DNA of 64,000 bases, from positions 28,515,501 to 28,579,500 of the forward strand of contig NC_079880.1 in assembly GCF_029227915.1 (NCBI RefSeq), read 5' to 3'. A model generated the notes under the pieces. The model searched no databases. It saw nothing but the letters and a program-made list of their open reading frames with translations, and was not told where the DNA came from. Position 1 is the stretch's first letter. Every line of letters begins with the position of its first letter. Below, one piece after another: positions 34,919-47,263 of the stretch. Position numbers and translations under genes: made by a program. The DNA is from Hydractinia symbiolongicarpus. Lineage: Eukaryota; Cnidaria; Hydrozoa; Anthoathecata; Hydractiniidae.

Positions 34919-37870
34919 TGAAAACATTTCTGAAAACTACAAGTCTCATGCGTTTTAGTGGTGAAAAAATAATTTAAAAAATCGTTCGGGAAATGAGTTT
35001 ACTCCCTGGGTACCTTCTTTGTATACTTTTGACTATACGCGCAGAGTCTGGGATTTACGGGAAGTCGCGGGTTTTCGTTTGCCGGCGATTAAACTTCTTT
35101 TATTCAGCGTCTCATCAAAAATGAAAACATTTTTAAAAATTACAAGTCTCATGGGCTTTAGTGGTGAAATAATAATTTAAAAAATCGTTCGGGAAATGAG
35201 TTTACTCCCTGGGTACTTTCTTTGTATACTTTTGACTACACGGGCCGAGTCCGGGATTTACGGGAAATCGCGGGTTTTCGTTTGCCGGCGATTAAACCAC
35301 TTTCATTTAGCGTCTGATCAAAAATGAAAACAAATCTGAAAACTACAAGTCTCATGCGTTTTAGTTGTGAAAAAACAATTTAAAAAATCGTTCGGGAAAT
35401 GAGTTTACTCCCTGGGTACCTTCTTTGTATACTTTTGACTATACGGGCAGAGTCTGGGATTTACGGGAAATCGCGGGTTTTCGTTTGCCGGCGATTAAAC
35501 CACTTTCATTTAGCGTCTCATCAAAAATGAAAACAAATCTGAAAACTACAAGTCTCATGCGTTTTAGTTGTGAAATAACAATTTAAAAAATCGTTCGGGA
35601 AATGAGTTTACTCCCTGGGTACCTTCTTTGTATACTTTTGACTATACGGGCAGAGTCTGGGATTTACGGAAAGTCGCGGGTTTTCGTTTGCCGGCGATTA
35701 AACTTCTTTTATTCAGCGTCTCATCAAAAATGAAAACATTTTTGTAAACTACAAGTCTCATGCGTTTTAGTGGTGAAAAAATAATTTAAAAAATCGTTTG
35801 GGAAATGAGTTTACTTCCTGGGTACTTTCTTTGTATACTTTTGACTATACGGGTCGAGTCCGGGGTTTACGGGAAATGGCGGATTTTCGTTTGCTGGCGA
35901 TTAAATTTCTTTTAATCAGCGTCTCATCAAAAGTGATAACATTATTGAAAACTACAAGTCTCATGCGTTTTAGTGGTGAAACGATAATTTAAAAAATCGT
36001 TTTGGAAATGAGTTTACTCACAGGGTACTTTCTTTGTATATTTTCGACTATACGGGCCAAGCCCGGGATTTACGGGAAATCGCGGGTTTTAGTTTGCCGG
36101 CGATTAAACCACTTTCATTTAGCGTCTCATCAAAAATGAAAACATTTCTGAAAACTACAAGTCTCATGCGTTTTAGTGGTGAAAAAACAATTTAAAAAAT
36201 CGTTCGGGAAATGAGTTTACTCCCTGGGTACCTTCTTTGTATACTTTTAACTATACGGCAGAGTCCGGGATTTACGGGAAATCGCGGGTTTTCGTTTGCC
36301 GGCGATTAAACTTCTTTTATTCAGCGTCTCATCAAAAATGGAAACATTTCTGAAAACTGCAAGTCTTATGCGTTTTAGTGGTGAAAAAATAATTTAAAAA
36401 ACCGTTCGGGAAATGAGTTTACTCCTTGGGTACCTTCTTTGTATACTTTTGACTATACGGGCCGAGTCCGGGATTTACGGGAAATCGCAGGTTTTCTTTT
36501 GCCGGCGATTAAACTTCTTTTATTCAGCGTCTCATAAAAAATGAAAACATTTTTACAAATTACAAGTCTCATGGGCTTTAGTGGTGAAATAATAATTTAA
36601 AAAATCGTTCGGGAAATGAGTTTACTCCCTGGGTACTTTCTTTGTATACTTTTGACTACACGGGCCGAGTCCGGGATTTACGGGAAATCGCGGGTTTTCG
36701 TTTGCCGGCGATTAAACCACTTTCATTTAGCGTCTCATCAAAAATGAAAACATTTCTGAAAACTACAAGTCTCATGCGTTTTAGTGGTGAAAAAATAATT
36801 TAAAAAATCGTTCGGGAAATGACTTTACTCCCTGGGTACCTTCTTTGTATACTTTTGACTCTACGGGCAGAGTCTGGGATTTACGGGAAGTCGCGGATTT
36901 TCGTTTGCCGGCGATTAAACTTCTTTTATTCAGCGTCTCATCAAAAATGAAAACATTTTTAAAAATTACAAGTCTCATGGGCTTTAGTGGTGAAATAATA
37001 ATTTAAAAAATCGTTCAGGAAATGAGTTTACTCCCTGGGTACTTTCTTTGTATACTTTTGATTATACGGGCCGAGTCCGGGATTTACGGGAAATCGCAGG
37101 TTTTCGTTTGCCGGCGATTAAACTTCTTTTATTCAGCGTCTCATAAAAAATGAAAACATTTTTGTAAACTACAAGTCTCATGCGTTTTAGTGGTGAAAAA
37201 ATAATTTAAAAAATCGTTTGGGAAATGAGTTTACTTCCCGGGTACTTTCTTTGTATACTTTTGACTATACGGGCCGAGTCCGGGGTTTACGGGAAATGGC
37301 GGGTTTTCGTTTGCCGGCGATTAAAGTTCTTTTATTCAGCCTCTCATCAAAAATGATAACATTTTTGAAAAATACAAGTCTCATGCGTTTTAGTGGTGAA
37401 ACGATAATTTAAAAAATCGTTTTGGAAATAAGTTTACTCTCAGGGTACTTTCTTTGTATATTTTCGACTATACGGGCCAAGTCCGGGATTTACGGGAAAT
37501 CGCGGGTTTTCGTTTGCCGGCGATTAAACCACTTTCATTTAGCGTCTCATCAAAAATGAAAACATTTCTGAAAACTACAAGTCTCATGCGTTTTAGTGGT
37601 GAAAAAACAATTTAAAAAATCGTTCGGGAAATGAGTTTACTCCCTGGGTACCTTCTTTGTATACTTTTGACTATACGGCAGAGTCCGGGATTTACGGGAA
37701 GTCGCGGGTTTTCGTTTGCCGGCGATTATACTTCTTTTATTCAGCGTCTCATCAAAAATGAAAACATTTTTAAAAACTACAAGTCTCATGGGCTTTAGTG
37801 GTGAAAAAATAATTTAAAAAATCGTTCTGGAAATGAGTTTACTCCCTGGGTACCTTCTTTGTATACTTTT

Positions 37871-37893
37871 GATTGTGTGACTTGAGTCCGGTA
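37871..37893 (+). other. Clustered-substitution patch in a monomer
   Basis: Where nearly every monomer has GACTATACGGGCCGAGTCC, this one reads GATTGTGTGACTTGAGTCC and then GGTATTT. That is nine differences in about 20 bases, seven of them transitions, inside a monomer otherwise of normal divergence. The patch destroys the first G-run and the right arm of IR2. A second copy at 43955-43977 shares eight of the nine changes and is explained by the dispersed duplication. Confidence 0.75.
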
Positions 37894-37933
37894 TTTACGG
37901 GAAATCGCGGGTTTGCGTTTGCCGGCGATTAAA

Positions 37934-40163
37934 CTTCTTTTATTCAGCGTCTCATCAAAAATGAAAACATTTTTAAAAACTACAAGTCTCATGGGCTTTA
38001 GTGGTGAAATAATAATTTAAAAAATCGTTCGGGAAATGAGTTTACTCCCTGGGTACTTTCTTTGTATGCATTGGACTATACGGACCGAGTCCGGGGTTTA
38101 CGGGAAATGGCGGGTTTTCGTTTGCCGGCGATTAAACTTCCTTTATTCAACGTCTCATCAAAAATGAAAACATTTTTGAAAACTACAAGTCACATGCGTT
38201 TTAGTGGTGAAAAGATAATTTAAAAAATCGTTTTGGAAATGAGTTTACTCACAGGGTAATTTCTTTGTATACATTCGACTATACGGCCAAGCCCGGGATT
38301 TACAGGAAATCGCGGGTTTTCGTTTGCCAGCTATTAAACCACATTCATTAAGCGTCTCATCAAAAATGAAAACATTTCTGTAAACTACAAGTCTCATGGG
38401 CTTTAGTGGTGAAATAATAATTTAAAAAATCGTTCGTGAAATGAGTTTACTCCCTGTGTACTTTCTTTGTATACTTTTGACTATACGGGCCGAGTCCGGG
38501 ATTTACGGGAAATCGCAGGTTTTCGTTTGCCGGCGATTAAACTTCTTTTATTCAGCGTCTCATCAAAAATGTAAACATTTTTGTAAACTACAAGTCTCAT
38601 GCGTTTTAGTGGTGAAAAAATAATTTAAAAAATCGTTCGGGAAATGAGTTTACTCCCTGGGTACTTTCTTTGTATACTTTTGACTATACGGGCTGAGTCT
38701 GGGGTTTACGGGAAATGGCGGGTTTTCGTTTTCCGGCGATTAAACTTCTTTTATTCAGCGTCTCATCAAAAATGAAAACATTTTTAAAAACTACAAGTCT
38801 CATGGGCTTTAGTGGTGAAATAATAATTTAAAAAATCGTTCGGGAAATGAGTTTACTCCCTGGGTACTTTCTTTGTATATATTGGACTATACGGGCCGAG
38901 TCCGGGGTTTACGGGAAATGGCGGGTTTTCGTTTGCCGGCGATTAAACTTCTTTTATTCAACGTCTCTTCAAAAATGAAAACATTTTTGAAAACTACAAG
39001 TCACATGCGTTTTAGTGGTGAAAAGATAATTTAAAAAATCGTTTTGGAAATGAGTTTACTCACAGGGTAAATTCTTTGTATACATTCGACTATACGGCCA
39101 AGCCCGGGATTTACAGGAAATCGCGGGTTTTCGTTTGCCGGCTATTAAACCACATTCATTAAGCGTCTCATCAAAAATGAAAACATTTCTGAAAACTACA
39201 AGTCTCATGGGCTTTAGTGGTGAAATAATAATTTAAAAAATCGTTCGTGAAATGAGTTTACTCCCTGTGTACTTTCTTTGTATACTTTTGACTATACGGG
39301 ATGAGTCCGGGATCTACGGGAAATCGCAGGTTTTCGTTTGCCGGCGATTAAACTTCTTTTATTCAGCGTCTCAACAAAAATGAAAACATTTTTGTAAACT
39401 ACAAGTCTCATGCGTTTTAGTGGTGAAAAAATAATTTAAAAAATCGTTCGGGAAATGAGTTTACTCCCTGGGTACTTTCTTTGTATACTTTTGACTATAC
39501 GGGCTGAGTCCGGGGTTTACGGGAAATGGCGGGTTTTCGTTTGCCGGCGATTAAACTTCTTTTATTCAGCGTCTCATCAAAAATGAAAACATTTTTGAAA
39601 ACTACAAGTCTCGTGCGTTTTAGTGGTGAAAAGATAATTTAAAAAATCGTTTTGGAAATGAGTTTACTCACAGGGTACTTTCTTTGTATACATTCGACTA
39701 TACGGGCCAAGCCCGGGATTTACGGGAAATCGCGGGTTTTCGTTTGCCGGCGATTAAATCACTTTCATCAATCGTCTCATCAAAAATGAAAACATTTCTG
39801 AAAACTACAAGTCTCATCCGTTTTAGTGGTGAAAAAATAATTTAAAAAATCGTTCGGGAAATGAGTTTACTACCTGGGTACCTTCTTTGTATACTTTTGA
39901 CTATACGGGCCGAGTCCGGGATTTACGGGAAATCGCGGGTTTTCTTTTGCCGGCGATTAAACTTCTTTTAATCAGCGTCTCATCAAAAAGGAAAACATTT
40001 TTAAAAACTACAAGACTCATGGGCTTTAGTGGTGAAATAATAATTTAAAAAATCGTTCGGGAAATGAGTTTACTCCCTGGGTACTTTCTTTGTATACTTT
40101 TGACTATACGGGCCGAGTCCGGGATTTACGGGAAATCGCGGGTTTTCGTTTGCCGGCGATTAA
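37934..40163 (+). repeat. Dispersed 2.2-kb segment, copy 1
   Basis: Monomers: A with CATTGGACTA (37934), C with CACATGCG (38137), B/A hybrid (38339), D (38542), then the same four again (38745, 38948, about 39150, about 39353), then C, B and A. The first eight are a tandem pair of an 811-bp tetramer. The segment recurs about 6,084 bases downstream and again about 5.1-5.3 kb after that. Confidence 0.8.
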
Positions 40164-42216
40164 ACCACTTTCACTAAGCGTCTCATCAAAAATGAAAACA
40201 TTTCTGAAAACTACAAGTCTCATGCGTTTTAGTGGTGAAAAAATAATTTAAAAAATCGTACGGGAAATGAGTTTACACCCTGGGTACTTTCTTTGTATAC
40301 TTTTGACTATACGGGCCGAGTCTGGGATTTACGGGAAGTCGCGGGTTTTCGTTTGCCGGCGAATAAACTTCTTTTATTCAGCGTCTCATTAAAAATGAAA
40401 ACATTTTTAAAAACTATAAGTGTCATGGGCTTTAGTGGTGAAATAATAATTTAAAAAATCGTTCGGGAAATGAGTTTACTCCCTGGGTACATCCTTTGTA
40501 TACTTTTGACTATACGGGCCGAGTCCGGGATTTACGGGAAATCGCAGGTTTTCGTTTGCCGGCGATTAAACTTCTTTTATTCAGCGTCTCATCAAAAATT
40601 AAAACATTTTTGAAAACTACAAGTCTCATGCGTTTTAGTGGTGAAAAGATAATTTAAAAAATCGTTTTGGAAGTGAGTTTACTCACAGGGTACTTTCTTT
40701 GAATGCATTCGACTATACGGGCCAAGCCCGGGATTTACGGGAAATCGCGGGTTTTCGTTTGCTGGCGATTAAACCACTTTCACTAAGCGTCTCATTAAAA
40801 ATGAAAACATTTCTGAAAACTACAAGTCTCATGCGTTTTAGTGGTGAAAAAAAAATTTAAAAAATCGTTCGTGAAATGAGTTTACTCCCTGTGTACTTTC
40901 TTTGTATACTTTTGACTATACGGGATGAGTCCGGGATCTACGGGAAATCGCAGGTTTTCGTTTGCCGGCGATTAAACTTCTTTTATTCAGCGTCTCAACA
41001 AAAATGAAAACATTTTTGTAAACTACAAGTCTCATGCGTTTTAGTGGTGAAAAAATAATTTAAAAAATCGTTCGGGAAATGAGTTTACTCCCTGGGTACT
41101 TTCTTTGTATACTTTTGACTATACGGGCTGAGTCCGGGGTTTACGGGAAATGGCGGGTTTTCGTTTGCCGGCGATTAAACTTCTTTTATTCAGCGTCTCA
41201 TCAAAAATGAAAACATTTTTGAAAACTACAAGTCTCGTGCGTTTTAGTGGTGAAAAGATAATTTAAAAAATCGTTTTGGAAATGAGTTTACTCACAGGGT
41301 ACTTTCTTTGTATACATTCGACTATACGGGCCAAGCCCGGGATTTACGGGAAATCGCGGGTTTTCGTTTGCCGGAGATTAAATCACTTTCATCAATCGTC
41401 TCATCAAAAATGAAAACATTTCTGAAAACTACAAGTCTCATCCGTTTTAGTGGTGAAAAAATAATTTAAAAAATCGTTCGGGAAATGAGTTTACTACCTG
41501 GGTACCTTCTTTGTATACTTTTGACTATACGGGCCGAGTCCGGGATTTACGGGAAATCGCGGGTTTTCTTTTGCCGGCGATTAAACTTCTTTTAATCAGC
41601 GTCTCATCAAAAAGGAAAACATTTTTAAAAACTACAAGACTCATGGGCTTTAGTGGTGAAATAATAATTTAAAAAATCGTTTGGGAAATGAGTTTACTCC
41701 CTGGGTACTTTCTTTGTATACTTTTGACTATACGGGCCGAGTCCGGGATTTACGGGAAATCGCGGGTTTTCGTTTGCCGGCAATTAAACCACTTTCACTA
41801 AGCGTCTCATCAAAAATGAAAACATTTCTGAAAACTACAAGTCTCATGCGTTTTAGTGGTGAAAAAATAATTTAAAAAATCGTACGGGAAATGAGTTTAC
41901 ACCCTGGGTACTTTCTTTGTATACTTTTGACTATACGGGCCGAGTCTGGGATTTACGGGAAGTCGCGGGTTTTCGTTTGCCGGCGAATAAACTTCTTTTA
42001 TTCAGCGTCTCATTAAAAATGAAAACATTTTTAAAAACTATAAGTGTCATGGGCTTTAGTGGTGAAATAATAATTTAAAAAATCGTTCGGGAAATGAGTT
42101 TACTCCCTGGGTACATCCTTTGTATACTTTTGACTATACGGGCCGAGTCCGGGATTTACGGGAAATCGCAGGTTTTCGTTTGCCGGCGATTAAACTTCTT
42201 TTATTCAGCGTCTCAT
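39229..42216 (+). repeat. Tandem 8-monomer duplication (1,624-bp offset)
   Basis: Bases 39229-40592 match 40853-42216 at a constant 1,624-base offset, including the rare markers GGGATGAGTCCGGGATCTACGG (split here as GGGATGAG and GGGATCTACGG), TCATCAATCG, AAAAAGGAAAAC and GTACATCCTTTG. The join lies in a B monomer with an A9 run (about 40847-40855). The second copy ends in an A/B fusion in the window 42208-42216. Confidence 0.82.
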
Positions 42217-44017
42217 CAAAAATGAAAACATTTCTGAAAACTACAAGTCTCATGCGTTTTAGTGGTGAAAAAAAAATTTAAAAAATCGTTCGGGAAATGA
42301 GTTTACTCTTTGGTACTTTCTTTGTATACTTTTGACTATACGGCCCGAGTCGGGGATTTACGGGAAGTCGCGGGTTTTTGTTTGCCGGCGATTAAACTTC
42401 TTTTATTCAGCGTCTCATCAAAAATGAAAACATTTTTGAAAACTACAAGTCTCATGCGTTTTAGTGGCGAAAAAAATATTTAAAAAGTCGTTCGGGAAAT
42501 GAGTTTACTCCCTGGGTACCTTCTTTGTATGCTTTTGACTATACGGGCCGAGTCCGGGATTTACGGGAAATCGCGGGTTTTCTTTTGCCGGCGATTAAAC
42601 TTCTTTTAATCAGCGTCTCATCAAAAATGAAAACATTTTTAAAAACTACAAGACTCATGGGCTTTAGTGGTGAAACAATAATTTAAAAAATCGTTCGGGA
42701 AATGAGTTTACTCCCTGGGTACTTTCTTTGTATACTTTTGACTATACGGGCCGAGTCCGGGATTTACGGGAAATCGCGGGTTTTCGTTTGCCGGCGATTA
42801 AACCACTTTCACTAAGCGTCTCATCAAAAATGAAAACATTTCTAAAAACTGCAAGTCTCATGCGTTTTAGTGGTGAAAAAATAATTTAAAAAATCGTTCG
42901 GGAAATGAGTTTACTCCCTGGGTACTTTCTTTGTATACTTTTGACTATACGGGCCGAGTCCGGGATTTACTGGAAGTCGCGGGTTTTCGTTTGCCGGCGA
43001 TTAAACTTCTTTTATTCAGCGTCTCATCAAAAATGAAAACATTTTTAAAAACTACAAGTCTCATGGGCTTTAGTGGTGAAATAATAATTTAAAAAATCGT
43101 TCGGGAAATGAGTTTACTCCCTGGGTACTTTCTTTGTATACTTTTGACTATACGGGCCGAGTCCAGGATTTACGGGAAATCGCAAGTTTTCGTTTGCCGG
43201 CGATTAAACTTCTTTTATTCAGCGTCTCATCAAAAATGAAAACATTTTTGTAAACTACAAGTCTCATGCGTTTTAGTGGTGAAAAAATAATTTAAAAATC
43301 GTTCGGGAAATGAGTTTACTCCCTGGGTACTTTCTTTGTATACTTTTGACTATACGGGCCGAGTCCGGGGTTTACGGGAAATGGCGGGTTTTCGTTTGCC
43401 GGCGATTAAAGTTCTTTTATTCAGCCTCTCATCAAAAATGATAACATTTTTGAAAAATACAAGTCTCGTGCGTTTTAGTGGTGAAACGATAATTTAAAAA
43501 ATCGTTTTGGAAATGAGTTTACTCACAGGGTACTTTCTTTGTATATTTTCGACTATACGGACCAAGTCCGGGATTTACGGGAAATTGCGGGTTTTCGTTT
43601 GCCGGCGATTAAACCACTTTCATTTAGCGTCTCATCAAAAAGGAAAACATTTCTGAAAACTACAAGTCTCATGCGTTTTAGTGGTGAAAAAACAATTTAA
43701 AAAATCGTTCGGGAAATGAGTTTACTCCCTGGGTACCATCTTTGTATACTTTTGACTATACGGCAGAGTCCGGGATTTACGGGAAGTCGCGGGTTTTCGT
43801 TTGCGGCGATTATACTTCTTTTTTTCAGCGTCTCATCAAAAATGAAAACATTTTTAAAAACTACAAGTCTCATGGGCTTTAGTGGTGAAAAAATAATTTA
43901 AAAAATCGTTCTGGAAATGAGTTTACTCCCTGGGTACCTTCTTTGTATACTTTTGATTGTGTGAGTTGAGTCCGGTATTTACGGGAAATCGCGGGTTTTC
44001 GTTTGCCGGCGATTAAA

Positions 44018-46249
44018 CTTCTTTTATTCAGCGTCTCATCAAAAATGAAAACATTTTTAAAAACTACAAGTCTCATGGGCTTTATTGGTGAAATAATAAT
44101 TTAAAAAATCGTTCGGGAAATGAGTTTACTCCCTGGGTACTTTCTTTGTATACATTGGACTATACGGGCCGAGTCCGGGGTTTACGGGAAATGGCGGGTT
44201 TTCGTTTGCCGGCGATTAAACTTCTTTTATTCAACGTCTCATCAAAAATGAAAACATTTTTGAAAACTACAAGTCACATGCGTTTTAGTGGTGAAAAGAT
44301 AATTTAAAAAATCGTTTTGGAAATGAGTTTACTCACAGGGTAATTTCTTTGTATACATTCGACTATACGGCCAAGCCCGGGATTTACAGGAAATCGCGGG
44401 TTTTCGTTTGCCGGCTATTAAACCACATTCATTAAGCGTCTCATCAAAAATGAAAACATTTCTGAAAACTACAAGTCTCATGGGCTTTAGTGGTGAAATA
44501 ATAATTTAAAAAATCGTTCGTGAAATGAGTTTACTCCCTGTGTACTTTCTTTGTATACTTTTGACTATACGGGCCGAGTCCGGGATTTACGGGAAATCGC
44601 AGGTTTTTGTTTGCTGGCGATTAAACTTCTTTTATTCAGCGTCTCATCAAAAATGAAAACATTTTTGTAAACTGCAAGTCTCATGCGTTTTAGTGGTGAA
44701 AAAATAATTTAAAAAATCGTTCGGGAAATGAGTTTACTCCCTGGGTACTTTCTTTGTATACTTTTGACTATACGGGCTGAGTCTGGGGTTTACGGGAAAT
44801 GGCGGGTTTTCGTTTTCCGGCGATTAAACTTCTTTTATTCAGCGTCTCATCAAAAATGAAAACATTTTTAAAAACTACAAGTCTCATGGGCTTTAGTGGT
44901 GAAATAATAATTTAAAAAATTTTGTCGGGAAATGAGTTTACTCCCTGGGTACTTTCTTTGTATATATTGGACTATAAGGGCCGAGTCCGGGGTTTACGGG
45001 AAATGGCGGGTTTTCGTTTGCCGGCGATTAAACTTCTTTTATTCAACGTCTCATCAAAAATGAAAACATTTTTGAAAACTACAAGTCACATGCGTTTTAG
45101 TGGTGAAAAGATAATTTAAAAAATCGTTTTGGAAATGAGTTTACTCACAGGGTAATTTCTTTGTATACATTCGACTATACGGCCAAGCCCGGGATTTACA
45201 GGAAATCGCGGGTTTTCGTTTGCCGGCTATTAAACCACATTCATTAAGCGTCTCATCAAAAATGAAAACATTTCTGAAAACTACAAGTCTCATGGGCTTT
45301 AGTGGTGAAATAATAATTTAAAAAATCGTTCGTGAAATGAGTTTACTCCCTGTGTACTTTCTTTGTATACTTTTGACTATACGGGATGAGTCCGGGATTT
45401 ACGGGAAATCGCAGGTTTTCGTTTGCCGGCGATTAAACTTCTTTTATTCAGCGTCTCAACAAAAATGAAAACATTTTTGTAAAGTACAAGTCTCATGCGT
45501 TTTAGTGGTGAAAAAATAATTTAAAAAATCGTTCGGGAAATGAGTTTACTCCCTGGGTACTTTCTTTGTATACTTTTGACTATACGGGCTGAGTCCGGGG
45601 TTTACGGGAAATGGCGGGTTTACGTTTGCCGGCGATTAAACTTCTTTTATTCAGCGTCTCATCAAAAATGAAAACATTTTTGAAAACTACAAGTCTCATG
45701 CGTTTTAGTGGTGAAAAGATAATTTAAAAAATCGTTTTGGAAATGAGTTTACTCACAGGGTACTTTCTTTGTATACATTCGACTATACGGGCCAAGCCCG
45801 GGATTTACGGGAAATCGCGGGTTTTTGTTTGCCGGCGATTAAATCACTTTCATTAATCGTCTCATCAAAAATGAAAACATTTCTGAAAACTACAAGTCTC
45901 ATCCGTTTTAGTGGTGAAAAAATAATTTAAAAAATCGTTCGGGAAATGAGTTTACTACCTGGGTACCTTCTTTGTATACTTTTGATAATACGGGCCGAGT
46001 CCGGGATTTACGGGAAATCGCGGGTTTTCTTTTGCCGGCGATTAAACTTCTTTTAATCAGCGTCTCATAAAAAAGGAAAACATTTTTAAAAACTACAAGA
46101 CTCATGGGCTTTAGTGGTGAAATAATAATTTAAAAAATCGTTCGGGAAATGAGTTTACTCCCTGGGTACTTTCTTTGTATACTTTTGACTATACGGGCCG
46201 AGTCCGGGATTTACGGGAAATCGCGGGTTTTCGTTTGCCGGTGAATAAA
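44018..46249 (+). repeat. Dispersed 2.2-kb segment, copy 2
   Basis: It has the same monomer order and the same markers as 37934-40163 at an offset of about 6,084 bases. The similarity extends to the left through the clustered-substitution patch (43955) and the C2 monomer with CAGCCTCTCATC (43411, versus 37326). Differences include ACTATAAGGG (44971) where copy 1 has ACTATACGGG, a change shared with copy 3. Confidence 0.8.
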
Positions 46250-47263
46250 CTTCTTTTATTCAGCGTCTCATTAAAAATGAAAATATTTTTAAAAACTATA
46301 AGTGTCATGGGCTTTAGTGGTGAAATAATAATTTAAAAAATCGTTCGGGAAATGAGTTTACTCCCTGGGTACATCCTTTGTATACTTTTGACTATACGGG
46401 CCGAGTCCGGGATTTGCGGGAAATCGCAGGTTTTCGTTTGCCGGCGATTAAACTTCTTTTATTCAGCGTCTCATCAAAAATGAAAACATTTTTGAAAACT
46501 ACAAGTCTCATGCGTTTTAGTGGTGAAAAGATAATTTAAAAAATCGTTTTGGAAGTGAGTTTACTCACAGGGTACTTTCTTTGAATGCATTCGACTATAC
46601 GGGCCAAGCCCGGGATTTACGGGTAATCGCGGGTTTTCGTTTGCTGGCGATTAAACCACTTTCACTAAGCGTCTCATCAAAAATGAAAACATTTCTGAAA
46701 ACTACAAGTCTCATGCGTTTTAGTGGTGATAAAAAAATTTAAAAAATCGTTCGGGAAATGAGTTTACTCTTTGGTACTTTCTTTGTATACTTTTGACTAT
46801 ACGGCCCGAGTCGGGGATTTACGGGAAGTCGCGGGTTTTCGTTTGCCGGCGATTAAACTTCTTTTATTCAGCGTCTCATCAAAAATGAAAACATTTTTGA
46901 AAACTACAAGTCTCATGCGTTTTAGTGGCGAAAAAAATATTTAAAAAGTCGTTCGGGAAATGAGTTTACTCCCAGGGTACCTTCTTTGTATGCTTTTGAC
47001 TATACGGGCCGAGTCCGGGATTTACGGGAAATCGCGGGTTTTCTTTTGCCGGCGATTAAACTTCTTTTAATCAGCGTCTCATCTAAAATGAAAACATTTT
47101 TAAAAACTACAAGACTCATGGGCTTTAGTGGTGAAACAATAATTTAAAAAATCGTTCGGGAAATGAGTTTACTCCCTGGGTACTTTCTTTGTATACTTTT
47201 GACTATACGGGCCGAGTCCGGGATTTACGGGAAATCGCGGGTTTTCGTTTGCCGGCGATTAAA

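Larger units (their letters stand above)
24539..37325 (+). repeat. Domain II: C2 and B* variant satellite region
   Basis: From 24539 many monomers begin AAAGTTCTTTTATTC and carry ATGATAACA, GAAACGATAA and TCTCTGTATATTTTCGAC (C2). Class B monomers often have GGGCAGAGTCTGGG and sometimes AACAAATCTG with TAGTTGTG (B*, for example at about 29409, 30629, 31644 and 34282). Class A copies typically have TTTTTAAAAATTACAAG. The strict D-C-B-A order is replaced by 5- and 7-monomer units and A-C-B trimers. The stretch 34919-37325 is an irregular mix of A, B, B*, C2 and D-like monomers. There is no gene or foreign insertion. Confidence 0.82.
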
